Shown here piece by piece: positions 1-9,511 of a stretch of 64,000 nucleotides of DNA (the first letter of the stretch is position 1; the number at the start of each line of letters is the position of its first letter). The notes under the pieces are model-generated. The model made no database searches and was not told the origin of the DNA. It worked only from the letters and a program-made list of their open reading frames with translations. Source of the stretch: Crocosphaera chwakensis CCY0110 (GTDB taxonomy: Bacteria; Cyanobacteriota; Cyanobacteriia; Cyanobacteriales; Microcystaceae). The DNA lies in contig NZ_AAXW01000015.1 of the NCBI RefSeq assembly GCF_000169335.1, positions 1 through 64,000 on the forward strand. The letters run 5' to 3'. The position numbers were made by a program, and so were the translations under genes.

Positions 1-124
1 TTATGGCGTAGGGAGTCATGGTAAAGTTATTTCTTGTTTCCTATGCACCTACAACCAAACACAATCCCATTATGGGAAATTGATCAAGTTTTTTATCAAC
101 TCAATCACTGGAGGTATCTCTTAA

Positions 125-571
125 ATGCCTATTCGCTTATACGTGGGTAATTTACCTAAAGAAAATCTAGAACGCCAAACCTTAGAGGAACTATTTGCCG
201 ACGGAGGCGAAATCGTATCTATTAAGGTGATCAAAGAACGCAAAACCGGCAAATGTCGTGGCTTTGCCTTTGTCACCGTTCCTAATGATGAATTAGCTGA
301 TGCGTTTATCGAAAAATACAATGGACAATCCTTTATGGACAATGATCTCAAAATTGAGAAAGCATTGCCCAGAAGTAAAGGAAAAGAGAATGAGGGAAGT
401 GCAGACAATAAACCTGCCACTAAGTCCAAAAAAGGTGGCGGGAAAAAACGTAATAATCGTTCTTCCTCATCCAGTGGTGGTTCCTCTAACGAAAGCTTTC
501 AACCCGATCCCCGTTGGGCTGATCAATTAGCACAACTCAAAGAAATGCTGGCAGCGTCTTCTAATAATTAA
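125..571 (+). CDS. RRM-type RNA-binding protein (cyanobacterial Rbp)
   Basis: Binds single-stranded RNA through one RRM in the cytoplasm. RNP2 is LYVGNL (residues 5-10) and RNP1 is the stretch around CRGFAFV (44-50). After residue 85 comes a basic linker with Lys, Gly, Asn and Arg runs, then a Ser/Gly-rich patch and an acidic, amphipathic C-terminus. Cyanobacterial Rbp proteins have this one-RRM layout and are often cold-responsive; that regulation is known for the family, not shown here. At 148 aa it is longer than the smallest Rbps because of the tail. The start is supported by GGAGGT about 8 nt upstream. Confidence 0.93.
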   Translation: MPIRLYVGNLPKENLERQTLEELFADGGEIVSIKVIKERKTGKCRGFAFVTVPNDELADAFIEKYNGQSFMDNDLKIEKALPRSKGKENEGSADNKPATKSKKGGGKKRNNRSSSSSGGSSNESFQPDPRWADQLAQLKEMLAASSNN

Positions 572-919
572 GGGATAGAAAAGAGATAAGGGATGGATTG
601 TGTGGCCTGATATGGTTGATTGAAGGGTATCTTTATTAGGTTAGGTACGGTAAAGAGTAACATCTCCAGACACGACCTTTTGCCCATGAGCAATCATCTA
701 TATCAGCTTCTAGATTTTACTGAGGGATTAGTAAGCAAAAGTCTTACGATTCAGTGCGGAAACCGCGTTTCTCGGTAACCTCTTCAATCGGTGAAAAATC
801 CCCAACTATGATCTTTGATGAGCGTTGGTGGAGTGTCTAAGGCTAACTCATCCCCTATTCTTAATTCTATAAACTGTATAAAATAACACCAAACCATTAA
901 CTATTTTAGGAGATCGTCT
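572..919. other. Intergenic region between the RRM gene and rpiA
   Basis: No convincing ORF. It contains a small palindrome at 759-771 (GAAAC and GTTTC arms around CGC), of a kind scattered in cyanobacterial spacers, and the rpiA ribosome binding site (AGGAGA, about 8 nt before its ATG). No clear tRNA or known small RNA was recognised. Confidence 0.5.
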
Positions 920-1621
920 ATGTCAGATCCGATTGTGATGATGAAACAAGAGGTGGGTAAAGCAGCAGCAGCCCGTGTTAAATCAGATTCTATTGTTGGT
1001 TTAGGAACAGGATCAACCACTGCCTACGCTATACAATACATTGGTGAACGGTTACAATCGGGAGACTTAAAAAATATTGTCGGTGTGACTACATCGTTTC
1101 AAGCAGAAGTCTTAGCAAGAAAGTATAATATCCCTTTAAGCACTTTAGATGTGGTTGATCGCATCGACATGGCTATTGATGGGGCTGATGAGGTTGATCC
1201 TCAAAAGAACTTAATTAAGGGTGGTGGTGCAGCCCATACCCAAGAAAAAATTGTCGATAGTTTAGCAGAACAGTTTATTGTGGTAGTTGATGGCGGTAAA
1301 CTGGTGGATAAATTGGGGTCAACTTTTTTATTACCGGTTGAGGTAATTCCTAAAGCCGTTGTTCCTGTGATGCGAAAATTAGAGCAATTAGGCGGAAAAC
1401 CAGAATTACGCATGGGAGTCAAAAAAGCAGGCCCCGTGGTGACAGACCAAGGTAATTTAGTCGTTGATGTCAAGTTTGACAGTATTGACGATCCTGCAAC
1501 CCTAGAAAAAACCATTAATAATATTCCCGGTGTCCTAGAAAATGGCTTATTTGTTGGAGTTACCGATATCGTGTTAGTAGGTGAAGTTATCGATAATAAG
1601 CCTGTTGTTCGAGAACTTTAA
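920..1621 (+). CDS. rpiA: Ribose-5-phosphate isomerase A
   Basis: Interconverts ribose-5-phosphate and ribulose-5-phosphate in the Calvin cycle and pentose phosphate pathway, in the cytosol. The substrate loop GLGTGSTT is at about residues 27-34, the catalytic-site motif DGADEVD at about 89-95, and KGGGAAHTQEK follows. The length of 233 aa is normal for RpiA. AGGAGA precedes the ATG, and a strong intrinsic terminator follows, so it appears monocistronic. Confidence 0.96.
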   Translation: MSDPIVMMKQEVGKAAAARVKSDSIVGLGTGSTTAYAIQYIGERLQSGDLKNIVGVTTSFQAEVLARKYNIPLSTLDVVDRIDMAIDGADEVDPQKNLIKGGGAAHTQEKIVDSLAEQFIVVVDGGKLVDKLGSTFLLPVEVIPKAVVPVMRKLEQLGGKPELRMGVKKAGPVVTDQGNLVVDVKFDSIDDPATLEKTINNIPGVLENGLFVGVTDIVLVGEVIDNKPVVREL

Positions 1622-1644
1622 GAAAAATTAATTTTACACTTTAT

Positions 1645-1672
1645 GGGGACAATCATCATTGTCCTCTTTTTT
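1645..1672 (+). terminator. Intrinsic terminator of rpiA
   Basis: A 9-bp stem (GGGGACAAT with ATTGTCCTC, one G-U pair), a 4-nt loop and a run of T, starting about 24 nt after the rpiA stop. Confidence 0.85.
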
Positions 1673-1757
1673 GTTCTCTATTCTCAATTCTCATTGATAG
1701 CATTACGCATTAAGGTTAGGATGTTAATTAAGTTGGAAAAACTAAGAGACAACTTAC

Positions 1758-1778
1758 TTTTGCCTCTTGCCTTTTGCC
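1758..1778. repeat. Heptanucleotide tandem repeat (TTTTGCC type)
   Basis: Three adjacent 7-mers, TTTTGCC, TCTTGCC and TTTTGCC, match the short tandemly repeated (STRR) class known from cyanobacterial spacers. A short open frame running through it is not a credible gene. Confidence 0.7.
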
Positions 1779-1833
1779 TTGAAGTGGTACTATATCCCCT
1801 AATGTGTAGTGTTATGGCGTGGGATCACTGAAT

Positions 1834-2127
1834 TTACTGACCATGAATATCTTGATACAAATAAAAATTAAATACATCAAATAAACCACCAACCATTGCA
1901 CAAGTTCCTCCAATGGTTAACATTCCTTGTAAAGGATAGCCCTCTCCAAACGTAGAAAGAAAAGATAAAATAAGTTCTTGTCCAATTTGACCTAATATAG
2001 CAATTCCTGGAATATAACTGGCGGTTAGCAACGCTCCTAAAATTCCCCCTAGGAACAACAGAGGGGTCACAAAGCTTAATAACACGCTTAAGAGTAGGGA
2101 ACGAAATAAATTAGACACAGTTGTCAT
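1834..2127 (-). CDS. Small hydrophobic membrane protein, unknown function
   Basis: I do not recognise a family. The protein has two or three hydrophobic stretches rich in Leu, Gly and Ala, ending in a short polar tail, so it is probably an inner-membrane or thylakoid protein. The frame is open up to 2226, but the first 33 residues are basic and unlike the rest. ATG at 2127 or GTG at 2118 is more likely; GGGAG sits 9 nt before the GTG. It stands alone, convergent with rpiA. Confidence 0.6.
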   Translation of the reverse strand: MTTVSNLFRSLLLSVLLSFVTPLLFLGGILGALLTASYIPGIAILGQIGQELILSFLSTFGEGYPLQGMLTIGGTCAMVGGLFDVFNFYLYQDIHGQ

Positions 2128-2226
2128 CTCCCAATTAATACGGCCGAACCAACCAAAATTCTGATTGATTGTATTTGCTCTTCTTTTACAATAAGTTCTT
2201 TTCGTTTGTCTAGGGGCTAATGTCAC

Positions 2227-2571
2227 AAAATCTTAAAACTTTATTAAAAAACTTGGTAAATAGCAATTAAATGATAAGCCAAGATGGCAACAATGCTACA
2301 TTTCATCGCGTTACTTCACTTTTATGTTAAATTATATTAAGTTTCATTTGTAGATGTAAAGAAACATTCAAGCCCAAAAATAGGCAACAATTATCTGAGG
2401 GCTGCTGGTTACGGGTCAAATAACTTTGTGATTAAGTCTACAACAGGAACAGTACAAACAACTTGGTAAAAATCTTAAATTTTTAATAAATTCATAACAG
2501 TTTTGTCTTAATCAAGGCACTTTACACTAAAATTTTATCAATCCATATATTACTAATTTTAAAAAATATTT
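2227..2571. other. Intergenic region upstream of the deacetylase fusion gene
   Basis: AT-rich spacer between divergent genes. No ORF, repeat family or clear promoter pair was identified. The gene that follows has no obvious Shine-Dalgarno sequence. Confidence 0.4.
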
Positions 2572-4428
2572 ATGTTTTCCACTCCATCACAATGGTTTTC
2601 CTTTAAACTGGCTTTATGCTGCAGCAGTGGCTTACTTATGGCTATTTATAGCCTAATTTTGGTCAATTTATTTTATCAAGATAGTTCAATACAAAATAAT
2701 AGATTAACAGCGACGAAACTTGAACAAGAAAAAAATTGTCAATTTTCTGGTTTTGAGTCCTCTAATCATTTGTCGAAGTTAGGACTAAATCTTAATTATG
2801 CTCCTGAAGCAATAGGAACTATTTTCTCTAATAATAGTTTAAACTTACAAGACTGTTTACGTGGGGTTATTTCTCATAATAGACAGCAATTAATTATTTC
2901 GCCAACAATATTTCCTGAGTTATGGAAAGCAGCAAAAAACGCCGAGCAAGCTGTGCCTAAACCCTTTCCTTATATCCATGAAAGTGCTAGGGCAGCGAAG
3001 GTTCCCATCTTTATGTATCATGATATTCTACCCAGAAAAGAAGTCTTTTTTGATGTTACTCCTGAAGAATTAGAAAGCCATTTTAAGTACATTCAAGAAC
3101 AAGGATTAACCCCTATCAGTCTTGATTTGTTATTAAAGCATTTACAAACAGGAATTTCTTTGCCCGACAAACCCATTTTACTGAGTTTTGACGATGGTTA
3201 TGGAGGACATTATGACCATGTTTATCCTTTATTGAAAAAGTATAATTATCCGGCTGTTTTCTCAGTTTATGTGACGAAAATGGAAGGAAAAACAGCCCGT
3301 TCTAGCTTAACCTGGGAACAATTACAACAACTTGCTAATGACCCTTTAATTACCATTGCTTCTCATACCATTAGTCATCCGAGAGATTTAAGAGAATTAT
3401 CCGATGATGAATTATTTCAAGAAGTGATGATGTCCAAAGAAATTCTAGAGAAAAAATTAGGGATTCCGATTGAATATTTTACTTATCCTGAAGGAAAACA
3501 TGATGCTAGGGTGAAACAGTGGGCGATAGCTGCTGGTTATAAAATGGCGTTATCGATGTCTAATGAAGAAGAAATATTCGCAGGAGAATCCCCTGATTTA
3601 TTAAGTATTGGTCGTTTTGGTCAATCACAATTACAAGTGGTTTCTCCTGAAGCTTGGGGGGGTTATCCGGGAGAACATTTAGAGGGTGGCTTTAATTTTA
3701 CGGCCAATATTACGAAACGAGAACATAAAATTGATGGAGTAGAACTCATTATTATTAATGGTGGTAAACCTAGCACTATCCATGCTGATAGTCGTTATCA
3801 AGTGCCGGAAATTATGGCAACAAGCGAGGCAGTTGCTGCGGTTGATGGGGCATTTTTCTCTTTAAAATATTTAGATTCTAATGTGATGATAGGACCGGTG
3901 ATGAGTGGAGGAGGAGAATTTGTTCCAGGAAATACCAGTGAAAATCCCAGATTAAATGGTCGTCCTTTAGTGTTAATGAGCGATAAATGGGTTAAATTTG
4001 TCCCTTTTGATGCCAATATTCATAACAGTTGGCAAGGGGTTACTGGTGAATCTGAGGACGGAGAATTTATTACAGATACATTTGTCGCAGCAGCTTGGTT
4101 AGTCAAAGATTCGATGGCACAACCTTACGAAAGTTTTGGCAATTTATTTGATTTTCATGTGCCTCGACATCGTGCCTTTTGGGGAATTCATCGCTCAGGA
4201 CAACCCATGATAGGAGTGTCTAAAAACCCAGTTGATTCCATCGAATTAGGCAAAATTCTACAACAATTAGGGTTTAGAGATGCTGTCATGTTAGATTCTG
4301 GTGCAAGTACCTCTTTAGCTTATGAAGGAGAATCTTTGGTAGGTTATATTCCTCGTCCGGTTCCTCATGTGGTGGTATTATTACCTTCTGTTTCTTTGTT
4401 GTTAGAAAACACAGATTCAAGGGAATAG
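2572..4428 (+). CDS. Polysaccharide deacetylase (NodB) fused to phosphodiester glycosidase domain
   Basis: A two-domain envelope enzyme of 618 aa. An N-terminal hydrophobic anchor (about residues 10-35) should place it outside the cytoplasmic membrane. The NodB/CE4 deacetylase domain (about 140-360) shows MYHDILP, SFDDGY (metal-binding Asp pair), SHTISHP (metal-binding His) and TYPEGKHD. The C-terminal part (about 385-610) matches the NAGPA/phosphodiester glycosidase fold: VDGAFF near its start and LDSGASTSLAY near its end. The first domain would deacetylate N-acetylated sugars and the second would act on a phosphodiester-linked sugar; the actual substrate is unknown. It stands alone. Confidence 0.87.
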   Translation: MFSTPSQWFSFKLALCCSSGLLMAIYSLILVNLFYQDSSIQNNRLTATKLEQEKNCQFSGFESSNHLSKLGLNLNYAPEAIGTIFSNNSLNLQDCLRGVISHNRQQLIISPTIFPELWKAAKNAEQAVPKPFPYIHESARAAKVPIFMYHDILPRKEVFFDVTPEELESHFKYIQEQGLTPISLDLLLKHLQTGISLPDKPILLSFDDGYGGHYDHVYPLLKKYNYPAVFSVYVTKMEGKTARSSLTWEQLQQLANDPLITIASHTISHPRDLRELSDDELFQEVMMSKEILEKKLGIPIEYFTYPEGKHDARVKQWAIAAGYKMALSMSNEEEIFAGESPDLLSIGRFGQSQLQVVSPEAWGGYPGEHLEGGFNFTANITKREHKIDGVELIIINGGKPSTIHADSRYQVPEIMATSEAVAAVDGAFFSLKYLDSNVMIGPVMSGGGEFVPGNTSENPRLNGRPLVLMSDKWVKFVPFDANIHNSWQGVTGESEDGEFITDTFVAAAWLVKDSMAQPYESFGNLFDFHVPRHRAFWGIHRSGQPMIGVSKNPVDSIELGKILQQLGFRDAVMLDSGASTSLAYEGESLVGYIPRPVPHVVVLLPSVSLLLENTDSRE

Positions 4429-4627
4429 TTAATAGTGTTTGGTACTAAGTCCGTTTATTCTCGTGGTTAAGAGATTAGCGACGAATATAATGATAAATAA
4501 ATACCAGATTACTTCTATTAGTAGGCATAATACAACGTGAGTTGGACGGAGGGGGACAAGCTGCTTTGAACTGGAGTTTAGACTACGACAAAATGATTCT
4601 ACCCTGGTTTTGACTCTCTTCTCATAT

Positions 4628-4648
4628 CTCCGAACTCCGAACCCCTAA
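4628..4648. repeat. Heptanucleotide tandem repeat (CTCCGAA type)
   Basis: Two CTCCGAA units followed by the variant CCCCTAA, immediately beside a REP-like palindrome. Confidence 0.7.
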
Positions 4649-4656
4649 CTCATCGC

Positions 4657-4684
4657 GTTGGGTTTCACTTTCGTTCCACCCAAC
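4657..4684. repeat. REP-like palindrome, solo copy
   Basis: Arms GTTGGGT and ACCCAAC around a core that, on the opposite strand, holds GGAACGAAA. The same core and arms flank the RAYT transposase gene at 40097-40121 and 40767-40791, so this is probably a dispersed copy mobilised in trans. Confidence 0.75.
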
Positions 4685-4705
4685 CGACTAATGATAACAA
4701 TAGGT

Positions 4706-6142
4706 TTAAGCGTTAACTAAACTACGGGTATGACGTTCTTTGAGATAGGCCATAAATTCCCGGCCTTCTCGTAAACGACGGACTAACATTTGCGGATCTA
4801 CGATCATTTCTTTCACAATGGGAATAATAGTACGACGACGGAAATAAAAGCGACGATACATCCGTTCAACGGCATCTTCAATTTCAGAAGCAGAGAGATT
4901 AGGATATTGTAGGGTAGACATTTGAATGCCGGAACTGGCCACTAAGTCTCCGTTAGTAAACCAACCGTTTTCTTGCGCTTGTTGATATAATTCTGTGCCA
5001 GGATAAGGGGAAGCAATGGACACTTGAATGGTGTGGGGACTGACTTCACAAGCAAAGCGGATGGTATCTTCAATGGTTTCTTTGCTTTCGTTAGGCAAAC
5101 CAAGAATAAAAGCCCCGTGTACCTTAATCCCTAGTTTATTACAGTTGTTCATAAACTTACGAGCAACTTCTAATTTAATGCCTTTTTTAACCCCATCTAA
5201 AACCGCTTGATTTCCAGATTCAAACCCAACTAATAACAGACGTAAACCATTATCTCTTAAGGTTTTTAGGGTGTCATAATCTAGGTTAGCACGGGCGTTA
5301 CAACTCCAGGTTAAGTTAAGCTTTTTGAGATGTTCACTAATAGCAATAACCCGCTTTTTATCAATAGTAAAGGTATCGTCATCAAAGAAATATTCTCGGA
5401 CAGAATTACCCCATATTGACTTAGCTAAAGCCATTTCTTTCCCGACTGCTTCGGGAGTTTTAGCGCGGTATTGATGACCCCCAATAGTTTGAGGCCAGAG
5501 ACAAAAGGTACATTTTGCCGGGCAACCTCTTCCTGTGTATAAAGAAACGTAGGGATGGAGTAAATAACCGATAAAATAGTTACGGAAATTTAGATGTTTT
5601 TCGTACATGGGAAAAACACTCGGCATTGCGTCCCAATCGTGAATTAATTCCCGTTCTTCGGTATGCTTAATATTACCAAACTTATCGCGGTAACTAAGTC
5701 CTTTAATGTCTTCGTAGGGCTTTCCTTCTGCTAATTCTTTACAAGTGTAATCAAATTCGTTGCGACAAACAAAATCAATAACGGGGTTTTCTTCTAAGGT
5801 TTGGGTAGGTAATACCGCAGCATGGGCCCCTAATAACCCAACTTGTGTATCCGGGTTTTGGGCTTTAATGGCCTCAGCACATTTAACATCGTTGGGTAAA
5901 GTAGGGGTACTGGTGTACATAATCACCAGTTCGTAGTCTTTAGCAATTTTTAAAACATCCTCAACGGTTTGATAATGGGCCGGTGCATCCACTAACTTAC
6001 TATCAGGGACTAAAGCTGCTGGTTGGGCCAACCAGGTAGGATACCAAAAAGAGGTAATTTCCCGTTTCGCTTGATATCTTGCCCCTGCGGCCCCATCAAA
6101 CCCATTAAAGGACGGAGGACTTAAAAATAAGGTTTTCTTCAT
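4706..6142 (-). CDS. hpnJ: Radical SAM/B12-binding protein, HpnJ family (hopanoid modification)
   Basis: A 478-aa protein with an N-terminal cobalamin-binding-like region (about 1-170) and a radical SAM domain. The cluster motif CPAKCTFC (CxxxCxxC) lies at about residues 207-214. The N-terminus (KKTLFLSPPSFNGFDGAAGA) is typical of HpnJ. HpnJ proteins are linked to formation of the cyclitol ether head group of bacteriohopanepolyols; that is family knowledge. No other hopanoid gene lies in this window, which is common in cyanobacteria. It is divergent from the DUF3352 gene. Confidence 0.88.
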   Translation of the reverse strand: MKKTLFLSPPSFNGFDGAAGARYQAKREITSFWYPTWLAQPAALVPDSKLVDAPAHYQTVEDVLKIAKDYELVIMYTSTPTLPNDVKCAEAIKAQNPDTQVGLLGAHAAVLPTQTLEENPVIDFVCRNEFDYTCKELAEGKPYEDIKGLSYRDKFGNIKHTEERELIHDWDAMPSVFPMYEKHLNFRNYFIGYLLHPYVSLYTGRGCPAKCTFCLWPQTIGGHQYRAKTPEAVGKEMALAKSIWGNSVREYFFDDDTFTIDKKRVIAISEHLKKLNLTWSCNARANLDYDTLKTLRDNGLRLLLVGFESGNQAVLDGVKKGIKLEVARKFMNNCNKLGIKVHGAFILGLPNESKETIEDTIRFACEVSPHTIQVSIASPYPGTELYQQAQENGWFTNGDLVASSGIQMSTLQYPNLSASEIEDAVERMYRRFYFRRRTIIPIVKEMIVDPQMLVRRLREGREFMAYLKERHTRSLVNA

Positions 6143-6383
6143 TGTGTTTCCTTTCCGTTCACATTTTACTCACATACATTACTCATCCGTACACTGACCT
6201 GATGAGTTAGTTCTTGTCATGCTAACGGATTTTTTCTTAACTCATCAATTTGTTAATGAAAGCGTAATCTAACTCCATGATGGCTAACTTTTATATTAAT
6301 TTTATCTCTTAGCTGAACAATGCCCACCCTACAGATTAAGGTTAAAATGAACAATGGTGATTCCTTATTGTGGATAGATAATA

Positions 6384-8069
6384 GTGAAGTTACGTCCTTT
6401 TTTTGTCACTCTCATTCTTGGTGTTATTTTTCTTCTCTCCCTCGCAGCAACTAGCGTCTACTGGATATTAAAACCCAGTCCTTTGCCTCTGTTGGCAGGA
6501 GGGGTTAATAAAGAACCCATTACCGCCGTTTTTCTCCCCAAACAAGCACCGGTAATGGTCTCCTTGTTAACAAACCCCGATCGCTTGGATGGGTTGGGAC
6601 GGTTCATTGCTTCTCCTGAAAAAAGACGGCGATCGCATCAAGAAATACGCACCATTGAGAAAACCTTATTAGCAAAAACAGGACTTGATTATCAATCTCA
6701 AATTCAACCCTGGTTAGGGGAAGAAATTACCCTAGCAGTGACATCTCTTGACTACGATCATAATCCGAATAATGGCATTAAACCGGGTTATTTACTAGCA
6801 GTTTCTACAAAGGATCAACAACTTGCTAATGAGTTCCTACAAGCGTCTTATTCTACTGAAGCGATCGCCGGCACGTCTGACTTAGTTTTTGAGTCTTATA
6901 AGGGGGTTAATTTAATTGCCCAGGAAAACCCTAATTTAAAGAAAAATACACCCCTTTCTGCCACAGCAGTCGTAGGTAATATGGTTCTCTTTGCAAATGA
7001 TATTCAAGTATTAAAAGAGAGTATTAATAATGTTCAAGTTCCTGATTTAAACTTAAAAAATGCCCCAGGATATCAGAAGGCGTTAAACACCATTAATGAC
7101 CCCAGAATTGGTATTGTTTACACCAATTTTCCTGCTTTATCCGCTTGGTTAGCTAATCTACCCATTCCTGAATTACCAGAAATTACCCAAACCTTAACCA
7201 TTGCTTTTTCCATCAAAGAAGAGGGGTTAGTTGCTCAAACGGCTTTAATTGGAGTCTCAGGAGAAGTATCTCGTAATCCTATTTTATCGGAACCCGTTGA
7301 GGCATTTTCCTATCTTCCAGCTAACACGATATTAACTGCAACAGGAACCAACTTAAATCAATTATGGCAACAAATTGAGACAGGTTTAGACCAAGATAGT
7401 CCCCTACAACAACTCTTAAATCGCTCTATTGGCTACCTAGAAGAACCATTAGGAGTTAATTTATCAAAAGATGTTTTTCCTTGGGTTAAAGGGGAATTTA
7501 GTTTAGGATTAGTGCCTAAAGCAGAAGGGGGTGAAGCAGATTGGATTTTTGTCGCTGAAAAAAGTCCCGACGTAGCGATAGATGAAGTATTGAAACAGTT
7601 TGATCAATGGGCAGAAAACGCCGGTTATACAGTGGGAAATGTCCCCTTATTAGACAAGACGGTAACAGTGTGGACAGAGTTAACAGCAACAGTTAATCCT
7701 AATCAGAAAAGTTTAGCTAGTTTAGAAGCTAAAGTCAACGGTGTTTATGCAAATGTTGACGATTATATTATCTTAGCTACGTCAATAGAAGCACTTTCTG
7801 AAGCTATTTCAGCCGAGTTTCCTAAGTTAATTGAAACCGAAGAATTTCAGCACGTGATTGAAGGACTATCCCCAGACAATGATGGTTATTTTTATATTAA
7901 TTGGCAAAAAAGTGAACCCATTTTAACCCAAAAATTACCTATTACACGAGTAGTAGAATTTGGAGTGAAGCCCTTATTAAAAAATCTCCGTTCTTTAACC
8001 TTAAGTAGTCAAGGGAGTCAAGAGAATATTCGTCGCGCAACCATTTTCTTTAATGTTGGTGTTGAGTAA
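6384..8069 (+). CDS. DUF3352 domain protein, membrane-anchored
   Basis: A 561-aa conserved cyanobacterial protein of unknown function. It has one N-terminal transmembrane helix (about 7-30), then a large presumably periplasmic or lumenal region with the features of DUF3352 proteins: PVMVSLLTNPDRLDGL near the start and repeated FxAxNxxxxL segments. It ends 20 bp before the next gene, suggesting co-transcription with it. No catalytic motif is visible. Confidence 0.82.
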   Translation: MKLRPFFVTLILGVIFLLSLAATSVYWILKPSPLPLLAGGVNKEPITAVFLPKQAPVMVSLLTNPDRLDGLGRFIASPEKRRRSHQEIRTIEKTLLAKTGLDYQSQIQPWLGEEITLAVTSLDYDHNPNNGIKPGYLLAVSTKDQQLANEFLQASYSTEAIAGTSDLVFESYKGVNLIAQENPNLKKNTPLSATAVVGNMVLFANDIQVLKESINNVQVPDLNLKNAPGYQKALNTINDPRIGIVYTNFPALSAWLANLPIPELPEITQTLTIAFSIKEEGLVAQTALIGVSGEVSRNPILSEPVEAFSYLPANTILTATGTNLNQLWQQIETGLDQDSPLQQLLNRSIGYLEEPLGVNLSKDVFPWVKGEFSLGLVPKAEGGEADWIFVAEKSPDVAIDEVLKQFDQWAENAGYTVGNVPLLDKTVTVWTELTATVNPNQKSLASLEAKVNGVYANVDDYIILATSIEALSEAISAEFPKLIETEEFQHVIEGLSPDNDGYFYINWQKSEPILTQKLPITRVVEFGVKPLLKNLRSLTLSSQGSQENIRRATIFFNVGVE

Positions 8070-8089
8070 ACTTTATTAATACAACAACT

Positions 8090-8743
8090 ATGAAAATCAA
8101 ACATCCTATTAACTTACATAAAGGACTCACTTTATTTTTCGTCTTAGGTTTAATGAGTCTCTATGACAATTTTAGTGTTACCGCGTGGATTTATTTAGCA
8201 CTTCACGGAACGTATGGTATTCTTTGGCTATTAAAAGATAGGATATATCCCGACAAAAGTTGGGAGGAAGAAATATCTATTGCGATGGGAATTGGCAGCT
8301 TTTTTATCATTTCTCTTTATTGGGTTGCTCCTTTTATTTTAATTAGTCAAAATATTCAAGCGTCTCCCCCTTTAATTGCTGTAGTTATTGCTATGAATAT
8401 ATTAGGGGTTTTCCTACATTACAGTAGTGATGCTCAAAAATATTACACCCTTAAGTATCATTCAGGGTTAATTACAGAAGGATTTTTTGCTCGTTGTCGA
8501 AATACTAATTATTTAGGGGAAATTTTAATCTATGGTAGCTTTGCTTTATTGACTCAGCATTGGTTACCTTTTGTTATCTTAGGACTGTTTGTTAGTCTTC
8601 TTTTTGTTCCTAATATGCTCAAAAAAGATAAGTCTCTATCCCGTTACCCTGAATTTGAAGCTTATCAACAAGTATCTGGTTTAATTGTTCCTAAATTATT
8701 TTTGAGTCAATCTCAAAAAAATATCATTTCTCAAGAAAATTAA
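8090..8743 (+). CDS. Isoprenylcysteine/phospholipid methyltransferase-like membrane protein
   Basis: A 217-aa protein with about five transmembrane segments. The motif RCRNTNYLGEIL (about 135-146) matches the conserved RxPxYxGE-type signature of the ICMT/DUF1295 membrane methyltransferase group, and the C-terminus KKDKSLSRYPEFEAY is typical of it. Such proteins methylate lipid or isoprenoid substrates with SAM, but many cyanobacterial members have no known substrate. It lies 20 bp after the DUF3352 gene. Confidence 0.75.
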   Translation: MKIKHPINLHKGLTLFFVLGLMSLYDNFSVTAWIYLALHGTYGILWLLKDRIYPDKSWEEEISIAMGIGSFFIISLYWVAPFILISQNIQASPPLIAVVIAMNILGVFLHYSSDAQKYYTLKYHSGLITEGFFARCRNTNYLGEILIYGSFALLTQHWLPFVILGLFVSLLFVPNMLKKDKSLSRYPEFEAYQQVSGLIVPKLFLSQSQKNIISQEN

Positions 8744-8905
8744 CCCTTAATTTTAATCATCAATCGTAGGGTATAAAAATTTTAAATTTCTAACCCTAGG
8801 TGGGAAGAGAGTTAGTAGTGCAAGTGCAAGGGTTGGTAAAGAAAGTGGCGTGGCTGAATAGGGAATTTATTCTACAATTAGAAATAAAGCAATTCAGTAC
8901 AAGTT

Positions 8906-9265
8906 ATGGCTGATCTTAATGGTGTATGGCTAGGAACTTACTGGCAGTATGGTATTCCTACTCGTTTTGAAATGACGTTAGTACAAGGAAAAAACACCCT
9001 AACTGGTAATATTTTAGATGATAGTAATTTAGGGGAAGCTACTGTTGCAGGAGAAGTCGCTGGCCGTACTATCACTTTTCGTAAATGTTATCTTGGTGGT
9101 TCGCGTCATTGCATTGATTATTTTGGCACGGTTTCAACTGATGAACAACTTATTCAAGGAAGATGGCAAGAAAGTTCTTTTCATCAGGGGAAATGGGAAG
9201 CCCATCGTCATGATGATAATTTAACATTAGAACTAGAAACCTCTCGCTTATTAGAGAAAGTCTGA
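8906..9265 (+). CDS. Conserved hypothetical cyanobacterial protein, 119 aa
   Basis: A soluble protein with no signal or membrane segment. It begins MADLNGVWLGTYWQYG and has alternating beta-type sequence (TRFEMTLVQG, LTGNIL, GRTITFRKCY, YFGTVS, IQGRW), suggesting a small lipocalin-like barrel. That is inference from pattern; I recognise no named function. Confidence 0.72.
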   Translation: MADLNGVWLGTYWQYGIPTRFEMTLVQGKNTLTGNILDDSNLGEATVAGEVAGRTITFRKCYLGGSRHCIDYFGTVSTDEQLIQGRWQESSFHQGKWEAHRHDDNLTLELETSRLLEKV

Positions 9266-9511
9266 GATTGGGAGTGTACGATGATAAGATAGCCAATATT
9301 CCTAAGTTTTTCTAAATAATAGTGTTAGAAAATAGTAATGATTTCACTTTTATGACTTAAAACTTTCTGCTTGATAAGTTCGATTATATTTTATCGCTGT
9401 GTCTTAACTTTTCTTTGATGATTCTTTTGACAAAGACTTGGACAATTAGTTATAACCAAACTGGTAGTAAGATAACGACGCTTTTATCTCCATTGATCAA
9501 CAGCCCTGCCT

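Noticed and set aside
121..429. Antisense open frame over the RRM gene
   Set aside because: Shadow of a clear RRM coding frame; no family resemblance.
1643..1831. Open frame of 62 codons after rpiA
   Set aside because: It starts inside the rpiA terminator and runs through a heptamer repeat; no ribosome site.
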